Source: Morinoia aosen (taxonomy: Eukaryota; Arthropoda; Malacostraca; Amphipoda; Talitridae). Taken from it: a stretch of DNA of 64,000 bases. Location of the stretch: NCBI GenBank assembly GCA_030386875.1, contig CM059558.1, positions 14,741,428 to 14,805,427 of the forward strand, read 5' to 3'. This document shows positions 34,046 to 44,618 of the stretch, piece by piece. The stretch's first letter is position 1, and the number at the start of each line of letters is the position of its first letter. A program made the position numbers and the translations under genes. The notes under the pieces were generated by a model. It was not told the DNA's origin. It made no database searches and saw nothing but the letters and a program-made list of their open reading frames with translations.

Positions 34046-35437
34046 CATAAAATTGAAACGCTGAAATTGTATAATGCCATAAAATTGAAACGCTGAATTT
34101 GTATAGTGCCATAAAGTCGAAACGCTGAATTTGTATAGTGCCATAAACAAGAAACGCTGAATTTGTATAGTGCCATAAAGTCGAAACGCTGAATTTGTAT
34201 AGTGCCATAAACAAGAAACGCTGAATTTGTATAGTGCCATAAACAAGAAACGCTGAATTTGTATAGTGCCATAAACAAGAAACGCTGAATTTGTGTTGTG
34301 CCATAAACAAGAAACGCTGAATTTGTATAGTGCCATAAAAAAGAAACGCTGAATTTGTATAGTGCCATAAACAAGAAACGCTGAATTTGTATAGTGCCAT
34401 AAACAAGAAACGCTGAATTTGTGTAGTGCCATAAAGTCGAAACGTTGAATTTGTATAGTGCCATAAACAAGAAACGCTGAATTTGTATAGTGCCATAAAC
34501 AAGAAACGCTGAATTTGTATAGTGCCATAAACAAGAAACGCTGAATTTGTGTAGTGCCATAAACAAGAAACGCTGAATTTGTATAGTGCCATAAAGTCGA
34601 AACGCTGAATTTGTATAGTGCCATAAACAAGAAACGCTGAATTTGTATAGTGCCATAAAGTCGAAACGCTGAATTTGTATAGTGCCATAAACAAGAAACG
34701 CTGAATTTGTATAGTGCCATAAACAAGAAACGCTGAATTTGTATAGTGAATTTGTATAGTGCCATAAAGTCGAAACGCTGAATTTGTATAGTGCCATAAA
34801 CAAGAAACGCTGAATTTGTATAGTGCCATAAAGTCGAAACGCTGAATTTGCATAGTGAATTTGTATAGTGCCATAAAGTCGAAACGCTGAATTTGTATAG
34901 TGCCATAAACAAGAAACGCTGAATTTGTATAGTGCCATAAACAAGAAACGCTAAATTTGTATAGTGCCATAAAGTCGAAACGCTGAATTTGTATAGTGCC
35001 ATAAACAAGAAACGCTAAATTTGTATAGTGCCATAAACAAGAAACGCTAAATTTGTATAGTGCCATAAAGTCGAAACGCTGAATTTGTATAGTGCCATAA
35101 ACAAGAAACGCTGAATTTTTATAGTACCATAAAGTCGAAACGCTGAATTTGTATAGTGCCATAAACAAGAAACGCGTAATTTGTATAGTGCCATAAAGTC
35201 GAAACGCTAAATTTGTATAGTGCCATAAACAAGAAACGCTGAATTTTTATAGTACCATAAAGTCGAAACGCTGAATTTGTATAGTGCCATAAACAAGAAA
35301 CGCTGAATTTTTATAGTACCATAAAGTCGAAACGCTGAATTTGTATAGTGCCATAAACAAGAAACGCGTAATTTGTATAGTGCCATAAAGTCGAAACGCT
35401 GAATTTGTATATTGCCATAAAATTGAAACGCCGAATT
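34046..35437. repeat. 32-bp minisatellite, about 43 copies
   Basis: GAATTTGTATAGTGCCATAA followed by either ACAAGAAACGCT or AGTCGAAACGCT. The two endings interleave irregularly on the left and nearly alternate on the right (34960-35400). Two partial units (near 34749 and 34857) were created by the same 16-bp step (TATAGTGAATTTG). The period is not a multiple of three, and all three minus frames stay open for 330-393 codons with the same 32-residue cycle. Confidence 0.96.
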
Positions 35438-35839
35438 CCTGCAGTATCATGAGCATGGCTGGCAAAAAAATGAAAAATAAGCCAGAAAGTTGAGCAACAA
35501 AAAAGAGTGGCACGCAGCCAACGTGTCACGACAAAGTATGAATTGACTGTCACAAATTATCAAAGAACCTCAACATTAATTTGAAATGTAAAGTGGTACA
35601 GTAGTTAGCAAAACTGTCCATGTTGAAAATGTTAAATTATTTATATTTCTGCAGCACGGTCCGTTCTGGAGAAGTTTATGCAGAAAGTTAAAGTAGAAAG
35701 TTAAAAGTTAGCATTATAACTGAAAAAATCAACATTATAACTGAAAATTTATTCAAAAATGCGCTGAAAGTGTAAAAGAGCTTGAAGATTTGTTCAAGAA
35801 CTTTGCAAAAACTTTTCACACTCGTGTAGGATATCAGCG
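35438..35839. other. Unique spacer
   Basis: AT-rich sequence with a short duplication of CATTATAACTGAAAA (35712 and 35732). No gene. Confidence 0.45.
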
Positions 35840-36092
35840 TATACATGTACCTGTGTACATATACGAACAGCTTGCGTACATGTACGTACATATGTATTTG
35901 TGTACATGAACGTACAGCGTATGTAGATATAGGTACAGCTTATGTACATTTACCTCAAATATGTTTTTATGTACATATAACTAATGTAAGACCAATGTAC
36001 AAATTCGTACATAATTGTATGTGCACGTCTAGGCGGAACCTATACGTACATATACGACACACGCCTGTGTACGTATAGGTACAGCTAAAGTA
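35840..36092. repeat. Degenerate GTACATATACG repeat
   Basis: Irregular copies of TGTACATATACGTACAG-like words, dense in the self-complementary tetranucleotide GTAC. Confidence 0.75.
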
Positions 36093-36721
36093 CATAAACG
36101 GATATTAGCGTTTCATCACTTCTATATAAATAAAAATTAATTAAATGCATATTGAAAACGACTGACGACTGTTCTTCAACCTCTTTGAAAATTTCTAAAA
36201 TGTTACCTTCAAATTAGGAAATTCATCTTAAAACGAATATTTTATAGGATGATGATGAACAAAACCTTTAATTGACATTAATATTTCATTTACATTTATT
36301 GACATTAATAGAATTTAACGTAGAAAATAAAAATTCGCCTTTTGAATTTCCAGCCCGTAAAACACCACCTAGAGGCATTTCTACTGTTATTGAGGAAGTG
36401 TTCTGAGCTCTATGAAAACTGTAAAGTTCTTCGCGAAAACTTCGGTGGCAAACACGGAAAAAAGGAAATCATGTTAAACTGACAACTTGTACCATAACCG
36501 AGAAACCGGTGAGGCAATATTCGCATTCGAATATTTCACAGGTAATGCACCACATGAACTACAATTGTTCTCAGTGGATCAAATACAACATGTTTCCATT
36601 CCAAAATATGACAACAATTATTATTATTAAATTTTTTTAAATATTTTTTTTTTGCCATCATTAAAAAATTATGATCTTGATTTTCGTTGCTCCTGGCGAG
36701 ATCAACGCTGTTTTTTCCAAG
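36093..36721. other. Unique AT-rich spacer
   Basis: No repeat array. TGACATTAATA words near 36270 and 36300 form a small duplication. No gene-like frame. Confidence 0.4.
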
Positions 36722-36838
36722 CGCTTCCTGTGTTCCCCTCTGTTCCCCTCTGTTCCCCTCTTTTCCCCTCTTTTTCCCTCTGTTCCCCTGTGTTCCCCTC
36801 TTTTCCTCTCTGTTCCCCTCTGTTCCTCTCTGTTCCCA
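36722..36838. repeat. 10-bp TGTTCCCCTC minisatellite, about 11 copies
   Basis: Tandem TGTTCCCCTC with TTTTCCCCTC and TGTTCCTCTC variants. Confidence 0.92.
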
Positions 36839-37500
36839 CACTTTGCTATATATTGCGCCAGTTGTAATCAATGTTTCTATTGTTGTTTTCCTTCTGGATG
36901 TTCTAAAATTAAACTGCTATATTTGTTTTGTTCAAATTAAGTAACTTTTCAGTTTACGCTGCTTTTCAATTTTCACTGCCTTTCAATCTCTGAATGTTTT
37001 TTTTTATTCGCTACCAGTTCTTGTCTAGACCTGAAATTGTTCTCATCTTCTTAACTACTATTTAATCATCCAAGTTTTTGATGCTTCCAATTTGTTCTTT
37101 TATTGTCATTCTGACATTTTGCTTTTTTTTTATTTGTTGAATTCCCGTTGCCTACTTTCCATTATTTCTTTTTTTTTGTTGCGTGTCCGCTTTCAATTTT
37201 ATTCTATCCATTCTATATTTATGCTTATACATATATACAGATATACATGTCTATTCTCAATTCTTCATTTTACATGCATTATAGTTCATTTTGAAAATTT
37301 TTTGTACATTCGGCATTTTTCCAATAAGAATTCCTTCAGTCTTACATAAAGCTTTACTTTATGTTTATAAAACTTTGTAAACTCTATAAAACTTCACAGT
37401 GATAATCCCCTATTATAAGTTCGTCAGCGAAACCAACATAACGAAAGAAGAATACTTCTTTGTTTACAACGCCTTTCTTTCATCATTTCCATGCCTTTGT
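36839..37500. other. Unique T-rich spacer
   Basis: Strongly T-rich with T runs, an ATACATATATACAGATATACATG patch near 37230, and nothing gene-like. Confidence 0.4.
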
Positions 37501-38105
37501 ATGAGAGCGCAATGACTTCTCCTCCCCACATACCCCCCTCTTTCCCCCTCCCCCCCCCATTCGGGAGCCTGATAAACTGGTCCCTTGAAACCCCCCTCCC
37601 CCCTTCCCCCCTCTTTAGGTCCAGGGCGAACCATCATAATTCTTACTAATGTTCTTTACAGGGCTTGCAGCGAGCCTGATATGCAAAATAGAATCCCTAA
37701 AAGCCAACTCTCCCCTCGCTGTCCCCGCCCCGAATCCCTCACGGCCCCTGAATGTTGCCACACGAATCTTAGGCTCGTAGTTTTACAGTATAAGTGGCGG
37801 TGAACCGATCGGGAATTTTGGATGGCGAATGATCGATCGCGGTTGTTTTCCTGCGAAGAAAATCAACGCTGAATTTCGAGTGATGGACGACACTGAGAAG
37901 TCCAAAGAAAGGCGGCCGACGATTTTCGGAAATTTACTCTGTTAGGGGAAATTAGAGACTGAGAACGGGAATCAGGCCTGAAATTAATGGGCTCGAGCCC
38001 CGATTATGTCCATAAAAGGCGAACACTCCCTTAATGAGTGCATTAGCCCGCCTATAGACGGGCTGCGTGATGATGTGTGGGGAGAGTGTGTGCGCGGTGT
38101 GGTGG
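37501..38105. other. C-run patch and GC-balanced unique segment
   Basis: 37530-37625 is C-rich (nine C at 37550-37558). 37626-38105 is unique with about 50% GC. It has a perfect 12-bp palindrome GGGCTCGAGCCC (37989-38000) and a small hairpin AGCCCG/CGGGCT near 38047-38066. No open frame here has recognisable features. Confidence 0.45.
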
Positions 38106-38322
38106 GTTTTGTGCCGGTGTATCATCTCAGGCCCCAGTGTATCATCTCTGGTCCCAGTGTATCATTTGAGGGTCGTGTATCATTTGAGGGGCGTGTATCA
38201 TTTGAGGGGAATGTATCATCTCAGGCCCCAGTGTATCATCTGAGGGTCGTGTAACATTTGAGGGGCGTGTATCATTTGAGGGGCATGAATCATCTAAGGG
38301 GCGTGTATCATCAGTGGATTTG
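38106..38322. repeat. ~18-20-bp minisatellite (GTGTATCATTTGAGGGGC)
   Basis: About 11 copies of GTGTATCATTTGAGGGGC and GTGTATCATCTCAGGCCCCA. Confidence 0.92.
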
Positions 38323-38581
38323 ATGATGGTTGAAAGGATCAGAGTAGTAGAGATACATCGAAGAATCACTTTATAATTATTGAATGGGTGAGCGCATCAG
38401 TGATGTGCCGAAGAATCGTCAATACATCGAAGAATCATTTCTATAATTGAAAAGATGACCTTACTAAGCGTGAGGATTATATTATTGTGGTGGGGATAAT
38501 GTATATTGTGATATTGTGCTATTATTGTGATATTGTGAAGTGGTGGGGAGTTGGGGAATGTTTCAAAGTGCATAGGGAGTG
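38323..38581. repeat. Degenerate GATACATCGAAGAATCA repeat flanking the SINE
   Basis: AGATACATCGAAGAATCACT (38350), AATACATCGAAGAATCATTT (38421) and, beyond the SINE, GATACATCAAAGAATCATTT (38910) are copies of one decayed repeat of about 50-70 bp. 38470-38545 is rich in ATTGTGATATTGTG. Confidence 0.65.
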
Positions 38582-38780
38582 GTCACCGTGGCCGAGTGGT
38601 TGAGAGCGTGCCCTACATGGGAAGGTATCGGTGGTTCGAATCCCGACAGTGCCGCCCGGTGTTTCTCCCCATTGGGAAAAGGGAGAACTCAGCCACGATT
38701 CCCCACTCTACCCAGGTGTCGGAAATGGGTACCGGCTTGACCGGGGGTAACCGTCATGGCGTCCTGGTGTTAGTTATGAG
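38582..38780 (+). mobile_element. tRNA-derived SINE
   Basis: The head is tRNA-like. A canonical A box (TGGCCGAGTGGT, about 38589-38600) and B box (GGTTCGAATCC, 38633-38643) are spaced as in an internal RNA polymerase III promoter. The D-arm sequence GTGGCCGAGTGGTTGAG resembles tRNA-Ser/Leu, but the anticodon stem is not well formed and there is no long variable arm, so it is not a functional tRNA. The body (about 38656-38775) is a non-repetitive GC-richer segment containing CTACCCAGGTGTCGG and AATGGGTACCGGC. I recall similar words from invertebrate SINE bodies, but I cannot verify that here. The 3' end and target duplication are not clear, so the right boundary is approximate. Confidence 0.75.
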
Positions 38781-39720
38781 GCATCTGAAGAACCGATATA
38801 CAAGATGGTATGTATCAGGCTTGATTGGAGTAAAACATCCTCTAAAGCATCCTTTACTAAGGATACGCCGTAGAATCATAATTATAACTGGAAGGATGAG
38901 CGTATCAGTGATACATCAAAGAATCATTTCAATAGTTAGAAGGTTAATGTAAGAAGGTTATTGTTAATGTAGGTTAATGTAAATAATACGTTAACGTGTT
39001 ATTCAATACAGAACTAAAATGGAGGAGTTTTTCAAGTTAAAACTGTTTTTCATTCACGAGAAATGATTCTTAATGTGCAGTTTGATAGTATATTTCTTCA
39101 TCGTATTCGTCGAATATTTCGTCATCAGATATCGGTGTTTCACAGTCGATTACATTTTTTAAAAACCGTCTGTCAATAAATGAAAGGGAGTCGGGAGTGA
39201 ATTTCTTCTCTGTTGGTTAACGTATTAAATGTTTTTTGTTTTATTGTTGTTCATCTAACGTGAATGTTTTACTTTCGGTTAATTCAGAAATGTTAGTTCG
39301 TCTTTGAATTCTTATCACCTATATTTGTTATTTTTCATCGCATTAAAGAAATAAAATTTTTGTAACGTTTGTATTTATAATGATATAACGATATTGTATT
39401 GTATAATGATATTGTTACATCCGTTTATTTTCTTTCTATCTATAAAACAAAATATTCTAGAAATTGACCGATTTCATCAATTTCATTAAACAGTTAACCT
39501 CGTAACGAATAAACCTTTCTCATCTATGTTATGGAACAGGTAATTAATTATCTTTTAGTTAAACAGGTAATTAATAAAGCATTCTGTATGGAATGATTCC
39601 TCCCACACCACACGGGCTTTAGACTCGACAAAAGAGATATGTTAATGCGGGAGTGACTTTTTAGCACAGCACATCTAATGTGTGTGTAAGTTTGTCCGGC
39701 AAAGTTATCTATTTATTGAG
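38781..39720. other. Unique AT-rich spacer
   Basis: 38895-38914 carries GATGAGCGTATCAGTGATAC, one mismatch from the 20-mer at 58105-58124. 38940-38990 repeats GGTTAATGTAA. The rest is unique AT-rich sequence without gene signals. Confidence 0.45.
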
Positions 39721-39955
39721 CGTGTGCTGCACACATGAGCACACAACACATAGCCTGACAACACACTAATACAGCATGACACAGCATATGTGTACTGCAC
39801 ACAGCCCGGCACACACACAGCGTGATACAATTCATATGTGCTGCACACACAAACACACAACACACAGCCCGGCACACACAACACATGTGTACTGCACACA
39901 ACACACAGCCCGGCACACACAACACATGTGTGCCAGCACCACAACCAGCAGTCGA
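39721..39955. repeat. CA-rich repeat with CAGCCCGGCACACACA marker
   Basis: ACAGCCCGGCACACACA recurs near 39796, 39856 and 39906, set in ACACAACACATGTGTACTGC tracts. ACACATGTGT palindromes recur. Confidence 0.88.
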
Positions 39956-40039
39956 TAAGACGCTCGCTGAGTTCGTTAAAGAGATACGCTTATTGGACAA
40001 TTAATTTTGTGGGAGCGTGCTGTGTTGGTGCGCTCCTCG

Positions 40040-42336
40040 TTATTTTGTGCGCTCTTAGTATGTACGCTCTTAGTTGGTACGCTCTTTATGTGTACGCTCT
40101 TAGTTTGTACGCTCTTAGTTTGTACGCTCTTAGTTTGTACGCTCTTAGTTTGTACGCTCTTAGTTTGTACGCTCTTAGTTGTACGCTCTTAGTTTGTACG
40201 CTCTTAGTTTGTGTGCTCTTAGTTGTACGCTCTTAGTTTGTACGCTCTTAGTTGTACGCTCTTAGTTTGTGTGCTCTTAGTTGTACGCTCTTAGTTTGTA
40301 CGCTCTTAGTTGTACGCTCTTAGTTTGTACGTTCTTAGTTTGTATGCTCTTAGTTGTACGCTCTTAGTTTGTACGCTCTTAGTTGTACGCTCTTAGTTTG
40401 TGTGCTCTTAGTTTGTACGCTCTTAGTTGTACGCTCTTAGTTTGTACGCTCTTAGTTGTACGCTCTTAGTTTGTGTGCTCTTAGTTGTACGCTCTTAGTT
40501 TGTACGCTCTTAGTTGTACGCTCTTAGTTTGTGTGCTCTTAGTTTGTACGCTCTTAGTTGTACGCTCTTAGTTTGTGTGCTCTTAGTTGTACGCTCTTAG
40601 TTTGTACGCTCTTAGTTGTACGCTCTTAGTTTGTGTGCTCTTAGTTGTACGCTCTTAGTTGGTACGCTCTTAGTTTGTGTGCTCTTAGTTGTACGCTCTT
40701 AGTTTGTGTGCTCTTAGTTGTACGCTCTTAGTTTGTGTGCTCTTAGTTGTACGCTCTTAGTTGGTACGCTCTTAGTTTGTGTGCTCTTAGTTGTACGCTC
40801 TTAGTTTGTGTGCTCTTAGCTGTACGCTCTTAGTTTGTACGCTCTTAGTTTGTGTGCTCTTAGTTGTACGCTCTTAGTTTGTGTGCTCTTAGTTGTACGC
40901 TTTTAGTTGGTACGCTGTTAGTTTGTACGCTCTTAGTTGTACGCTCTTAGTTGGTACGCTCTTAATTTGTACGCTCTTAGTTTGTATGCTCTTAGTTGGT
41001 ACGCTCTTAGTTTGTATGCTCTTAGTTGGTACGCTCTTAGTTTGTACGCTCTTAGTTTGTACGCTCTTAGTTGTACGCTCTTAGTTGGTACGCTCTTAAT
41101 TTGTACGCTTTTAGTTTGTATGCTCTTAGTTGGTACGCTCTTAGTTTGTATGCTCTTAGTTGTACGCTCTTAGTTGGTACGCTCTTAATTTGTACGCTCT
41201 TAGTTTGTATGCTCTTAGTTGGTACGCTCTTAGTTTGTATGCTCTTAGTTGGTACGCTCTTAGTTTGTACGCTCTTAGTTTGTACGCTCTTAGTTTGTAC
41301 GCTCTTAGTTGGTACGCTCTTTTGTACGCTCTTGGTTTGTATGCTCTTAGTTGGTACGCTCTTAGTTTGTATGCTCTTAGTTGGTACGCTCTTAGTTTGT
41401 ATGCTCTTAGTTGGTGCGCTCTTAGTTTGTACGCTCTTAGTTGGTACGCTCTTAGTTTGTATGCTCTTAGTTGGTACGCTCTTAGTTTGATTGCTCTTAC
41501 TTTGTACGCTCTTAGTTTGTATGCTCTTAGTTTGTATGCTCTTAGTTGGTACGCTCTTAGTTTGTATGCTCTTAGTTTGTACGCTCTTAGTTTGTATGCT
41601 CTTAGTTTGTACGCTCTTAGTTTGTACGCTCTTAGTTGGTACGCTCTTAGTTTGTACGCTCTTAGTTGGTACGCTCTTAGTTTGTATGCTCTTAGTTGGT
41701 ACGCTCTTAGTTTGTATGCTCTTAGTTTGTACGCTCTTAGTTTGTATGCTCTTAGTTTGTACGCTCTTAGTTTGTACGCTCTTAGTTGATACGCTCTTAG
41801 TTTGTACGCTCTTAGTTGGTACGCTCTTAGTTTGTATGCTCTTAGTTGGTACGCTCTTAGTTTGTATGCTCTTAGTTTGTACGCTCTTAGTTTGTATGCT
41901 CTTAGTTTGTACGCTCTTAGTTTGTACGCTCTTAGTTGGTACGCTCTTAGTTTGTATGCTCTTAGTTGGTACGCTCTTAGTTTGTACGCTCTTAGTTTGT
42001 ACGCTCTTAGTTTGTACGCTCTTAGTTGGTACGCTCTTAGTTTGTACGCACTTAGTTTGTACGCTCTTAGTTTGTACGCTCTTAGTTTGTATTCTCTTAG
42101 TTTGTACGCTCTTAGTTTGTACGCTCTTAGTTTGTATGCTCTTAGTTTGTACGCTCTTAGTTTGTATTCTCTTAGTTTGTACGCTCTTAGTTTGTACGCT
42201 CTTAGTTTGTACGCTCTTAGTTTGTACGCTCTTAGTTTGTACGCTCTTAGTTTGCACGCTCTTAGTTTGTACGCTCTTAGTTTGTACGCTCTTAGTTTGT
42301 ACGCTCTTAGTTTGTACGCTCTTAGTTTGTACGCTC
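40040..42336. repeat. 15-bp minisatellite (TACGCTCTTAGTTTG), about 155 copies
   Basis: TACGCTCTTAGTTTG with TATGC, TGTGC and GGTACGC variants. Up to about 41000 the array mixes 15-bp units with 14-bp units (one T lost) and is out of frame repeatedly. From about 41070 to 42336 it is almost purely 15-bp and therefore open for up to 423 codons (SVQTK/SIQTK/SVPTK on the minus strand). The last 250 bp are nearly pure consensus. The main variation is TACGC to TATGC, a CpG transition. Confidence 0.97.
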
Positions 42337-43279
42337 AATTACTAAGCTAAATCTCTTTCTATTTAAATCCCTTCAAAATTTGCCCTGATGGCGTTTATAC
42401 TCCGTTTAACCCTCCAGTGAGCACTTTTAATCCATATAAACACTACTCTGATCCGTATTAATCAATTTTAATCCTGTCCTGATCAATTTTAATCCATTTC
42501 AACACTGCTCTGATATATTTAACTTTATTTTAACTTGACTCCTTAACATCCATTCTTATTCTACAATTAATGATCCATTTTAATACTCTATTCTAATTTC
42601 GCCTCTGATATTAAATATAAAATTATTCAATAGCAAGTACTTGAAAATTAAAAACTGATACAAAACTTGTCTGGTTATGTTCAGAATAAACTTAGAAATA
42701 CCCTGACCACATGCGCGCCTTTTTGAAATCTTTCAGTAATTCCATTTAACATGAACCAAAAAATAGTTTTTTCGAATTAACCAGTAGTTTGCCTTACGTG
42801 AACCAATTTGTACCTTTTCTAAATTTTCAGTTTTTCTTCATTTACTGAAATACTATGCACTTTTTCAAAAAATTCCTGCAATTCTCGGTTATCTGAACCA
42901 AAAAAAAAATTTTTTCAAATTATCAGGTAGTTCCCAGTGCTTTGAACCATTAAACTTCTTTTTCATAATCTTTCAGCTATCTTACTATCGTTACCATTCA
43001 GTAATTTTAATAATATCGATCCAAAAAACGTATTTTTCATTTTTTCAGTTGTCACACGTTCCTCAAACCACTAAGCTTAATTTTATCATGTCTCAGTGCT
43101 TCCATTTCCCTTGAAAAAACAACAAGAATGTTTTAATTTTGTTAATTCTATGCCATTCCCATGTACTCAGAGTCAATAAACTTTTTATTATAATTTCGCG
43201 CAGCAACTTATAACCGCTGCAACATTTACGGTCCACCAATAAACCTTTTATTTTAATTTCGAGCAGTTACATAGAAGCG
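42337..43279. other. Spacer with very degenerate 60-70-bp repeats
   Basis: 42420-42560 repeats TTTTAATCCATTT-like and CTGATC words. 42740-43080 has decayed copies with TGAACCA, a poly-A/T stretch and TTTCAG. AATAAACTTTTTATTATAAT (43174) and AATAAACCTTTTATTTTAAT (43240) head two 66-bp copies. Confidence 0.55.
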
Positions 43280-43462
43280 ATGCAACATCTAAGGGACCTC
43301 GCGTATTCGTTTGCAGCCGTCACGTCGGACCGCCTGGCCATAGTTCACAATGGCGGTTCAATAATTGAACAATTATTCAAGACCCTGCTTAGGCTGTCAA
43401 CTAGCGGGAGTTGCCAGACAAAGGGCAACTCAGTCAACAAACTGGCAACTGCTGCTAAATGA
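43280..43462 (+). other. ATG-initiated 60-codon open frame, not recognised
   Basis: An open frame of balanced composition between AT-rich repeats begins MQHLRDLAYSF and ends NKLATAAK. It overlaps the right copy of a decayed 66-bp repeat at its start and includes AATAATTG AA CAATTATT, an 8-bp-arm palindrome. No domain, signal peptide or splice context supports it. It could be a chance frame or an exon fragment. Confidence 0.12.
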
Positions 43463-43608
43463 CACAGCTAAATGAATGCTTAAAAAGGGTTGTTCTTTCC
43501 TAGCGTTGCTATTGGAGTTGTTGTGTTGCACACAGCTGTTTGTGTTATATATGTGTGTGTTGTGTGTTGTTGTGTTTGTTGGGGCGTATTAATAGTCGTT
43601 ATGTTAAT
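43463..43608. other. Short spacer, GT-rich end
   Basis: Unique, ending in a TGTGTGTTGTGTGTTGTTGTG patch. Confidence 0.4.
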
Positions 43609-43796
43609 GGTTGTTGTGTTTGGTGGTGTCTAGTGATGGTTGTTGTGTTTGGTGGTGTCTAGTGATGGTTGTTGTGTTTGGTGGTGTCTAGTGATGGTTG
43701 TTGTTTGGTGGTGTCTAGTAATGGTTGTTGTGTTTGGTGGTGTCTAGTAATGGTTGTTGTGTTTGGTGGTGTCTAGTAATGGTTGTTGTGTTTTTC
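43609..43796. repeat. 29-bp minisatellite, 7 copies
   Basis: GGTTGTTGTGTTTGGTGGTG starts at 43609, 43638, 43667, 43696, 43723, 43752 and 43781. The copy at 43696 lacks 2 bp. TCTAGTGAT in the left copies changes to TCTAGTAAT in the right ones. Confidence 0.95.
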
Positions 43797-43816
43797 AGGG
43801 GCAGTTAATTTAAAAA

Positions 43817-44618
43817 ATGAAATTTACTAAAACTGTGTTTGATTGTGTCCGTGAATTTATAAACCAAGCATTTCAACACGTGCCCCACATATTGGGCCAT
43901 ATCTGTACCATTCGGTAAACTGCTCATTCACGTACCGGTTTAAATGAACGATATTTCTTCTGTTTTGCAGTTTTTTTAAATTAACGTCATCACACAAGGT
44001 GAAATGTTATCATGCAATTGCATTTTCATTTTCCTTATGAAAGATACAAAATTTTCCAGCAGTAAAGTATATTTCCCCATTCTGCTCTTTACAACCTGTC
44101 GAAACCAAGCGTCAACAATCGCGGGTAATGTTTTTGTGATATTAAGTAATATTTGTTGGTTATTAGGTAATGTTTGTGTAATTAAAAACCAAATTTTATG
44201 TTTTCAACGTTGTTTTTGGAAACAAGTTTTAAGCCGTAGCTGTAGTATAACACCAGAAAGCCTTAAAAAAAATAGAAGCAGCACACTTTTTTAAAATATT
44301 TCCCATAAATTACCATTTTTCACCACCAGGCGTCATGCAATCTTCCCATTGCTTCACATTTAGAAGATACGCGAAAAAGACTTGAAACTATTATAGATTC
44401 GATCAATATCACACACAAAATATCTTCGTGCGAAGTCACCGCCGTCGATCACACAATAAGGTCTTCCAACGTAAGACACTCAGCAGCTTCAACGCAAATG
44501 TTACGTCGTGTTATACCGACGTACTCGCTGCACACATGAATGCAATATTTAACAGTATCCCACTAGAACGCAATTATTACGAGTATCTGATAACGTTGAA
44601 AAATTTCTTGATAACTAA
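43817..44618 (+). CDS. Candidate four-exon gene, 109 aa, function unknown
   Basis: The segments are 43817-43914 (ATG, A at -3), 43971-43998, 44330-44470 and 44556-44618 (TAA). Introns of 56, 331 and 85 nt are GT-AG, with donors GTAAAC, GTGAAA and GTAAGA; the first acceptor (TTTCTTCTGTTTTGCAG) is strong. Phases are 2, 0 and 0, and the joined frame is open throughout. The upstream in-frame TAA (43811) makes the ATG the natural start. Residues 1-33 come from exon 1 (with R33 split), 34-42 from a 28-nt micro-exon, 43-89 from exon 3 and 90-109 from exon 4. Exon 3 holds a charged, probably helical stretch (LEDTRKRLETIIDS). Exon 4 ends VEKFLDN. There is no signal peptide, membrane segment or known domain, and no AATAAA is seen close downstream. 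In-frame joining could be coincidence in 800 bp, so this is a prediction only. Confidence 0.3.

Noticed and set aside
33827..35168. Three long minus-strand frames with MALYKFSVS / WHYTNSAF repeats
   Set aside because: A 32-bp unit read in all three frames gives the same 32-residue cycle. Openness follows from the unit.
37989..38000. 12-bp palindrome GGGCTCGAGCCC (and GGGCAATTGCCC at 58747)
   Set aside because: Single 12-bp palindromes are expected occasionally in 64 kb, and neither has supporting context.
38582..38656. A functional tRNA-Ser or tRNA-Leu gene
   Set aside because: A and B boxes are good, but the anticodon stem does not form properly, the long variable arm of those tRNAs is missing, and a SINE-like body follows.
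44060..44124. An alternative exon bounded by TTTTCCAG and GTAATG
   Set aside because: It has plausible splice borders, but its open frames do not match the phase of the exon at 44330 in the best model; joining it introduces an early stop.
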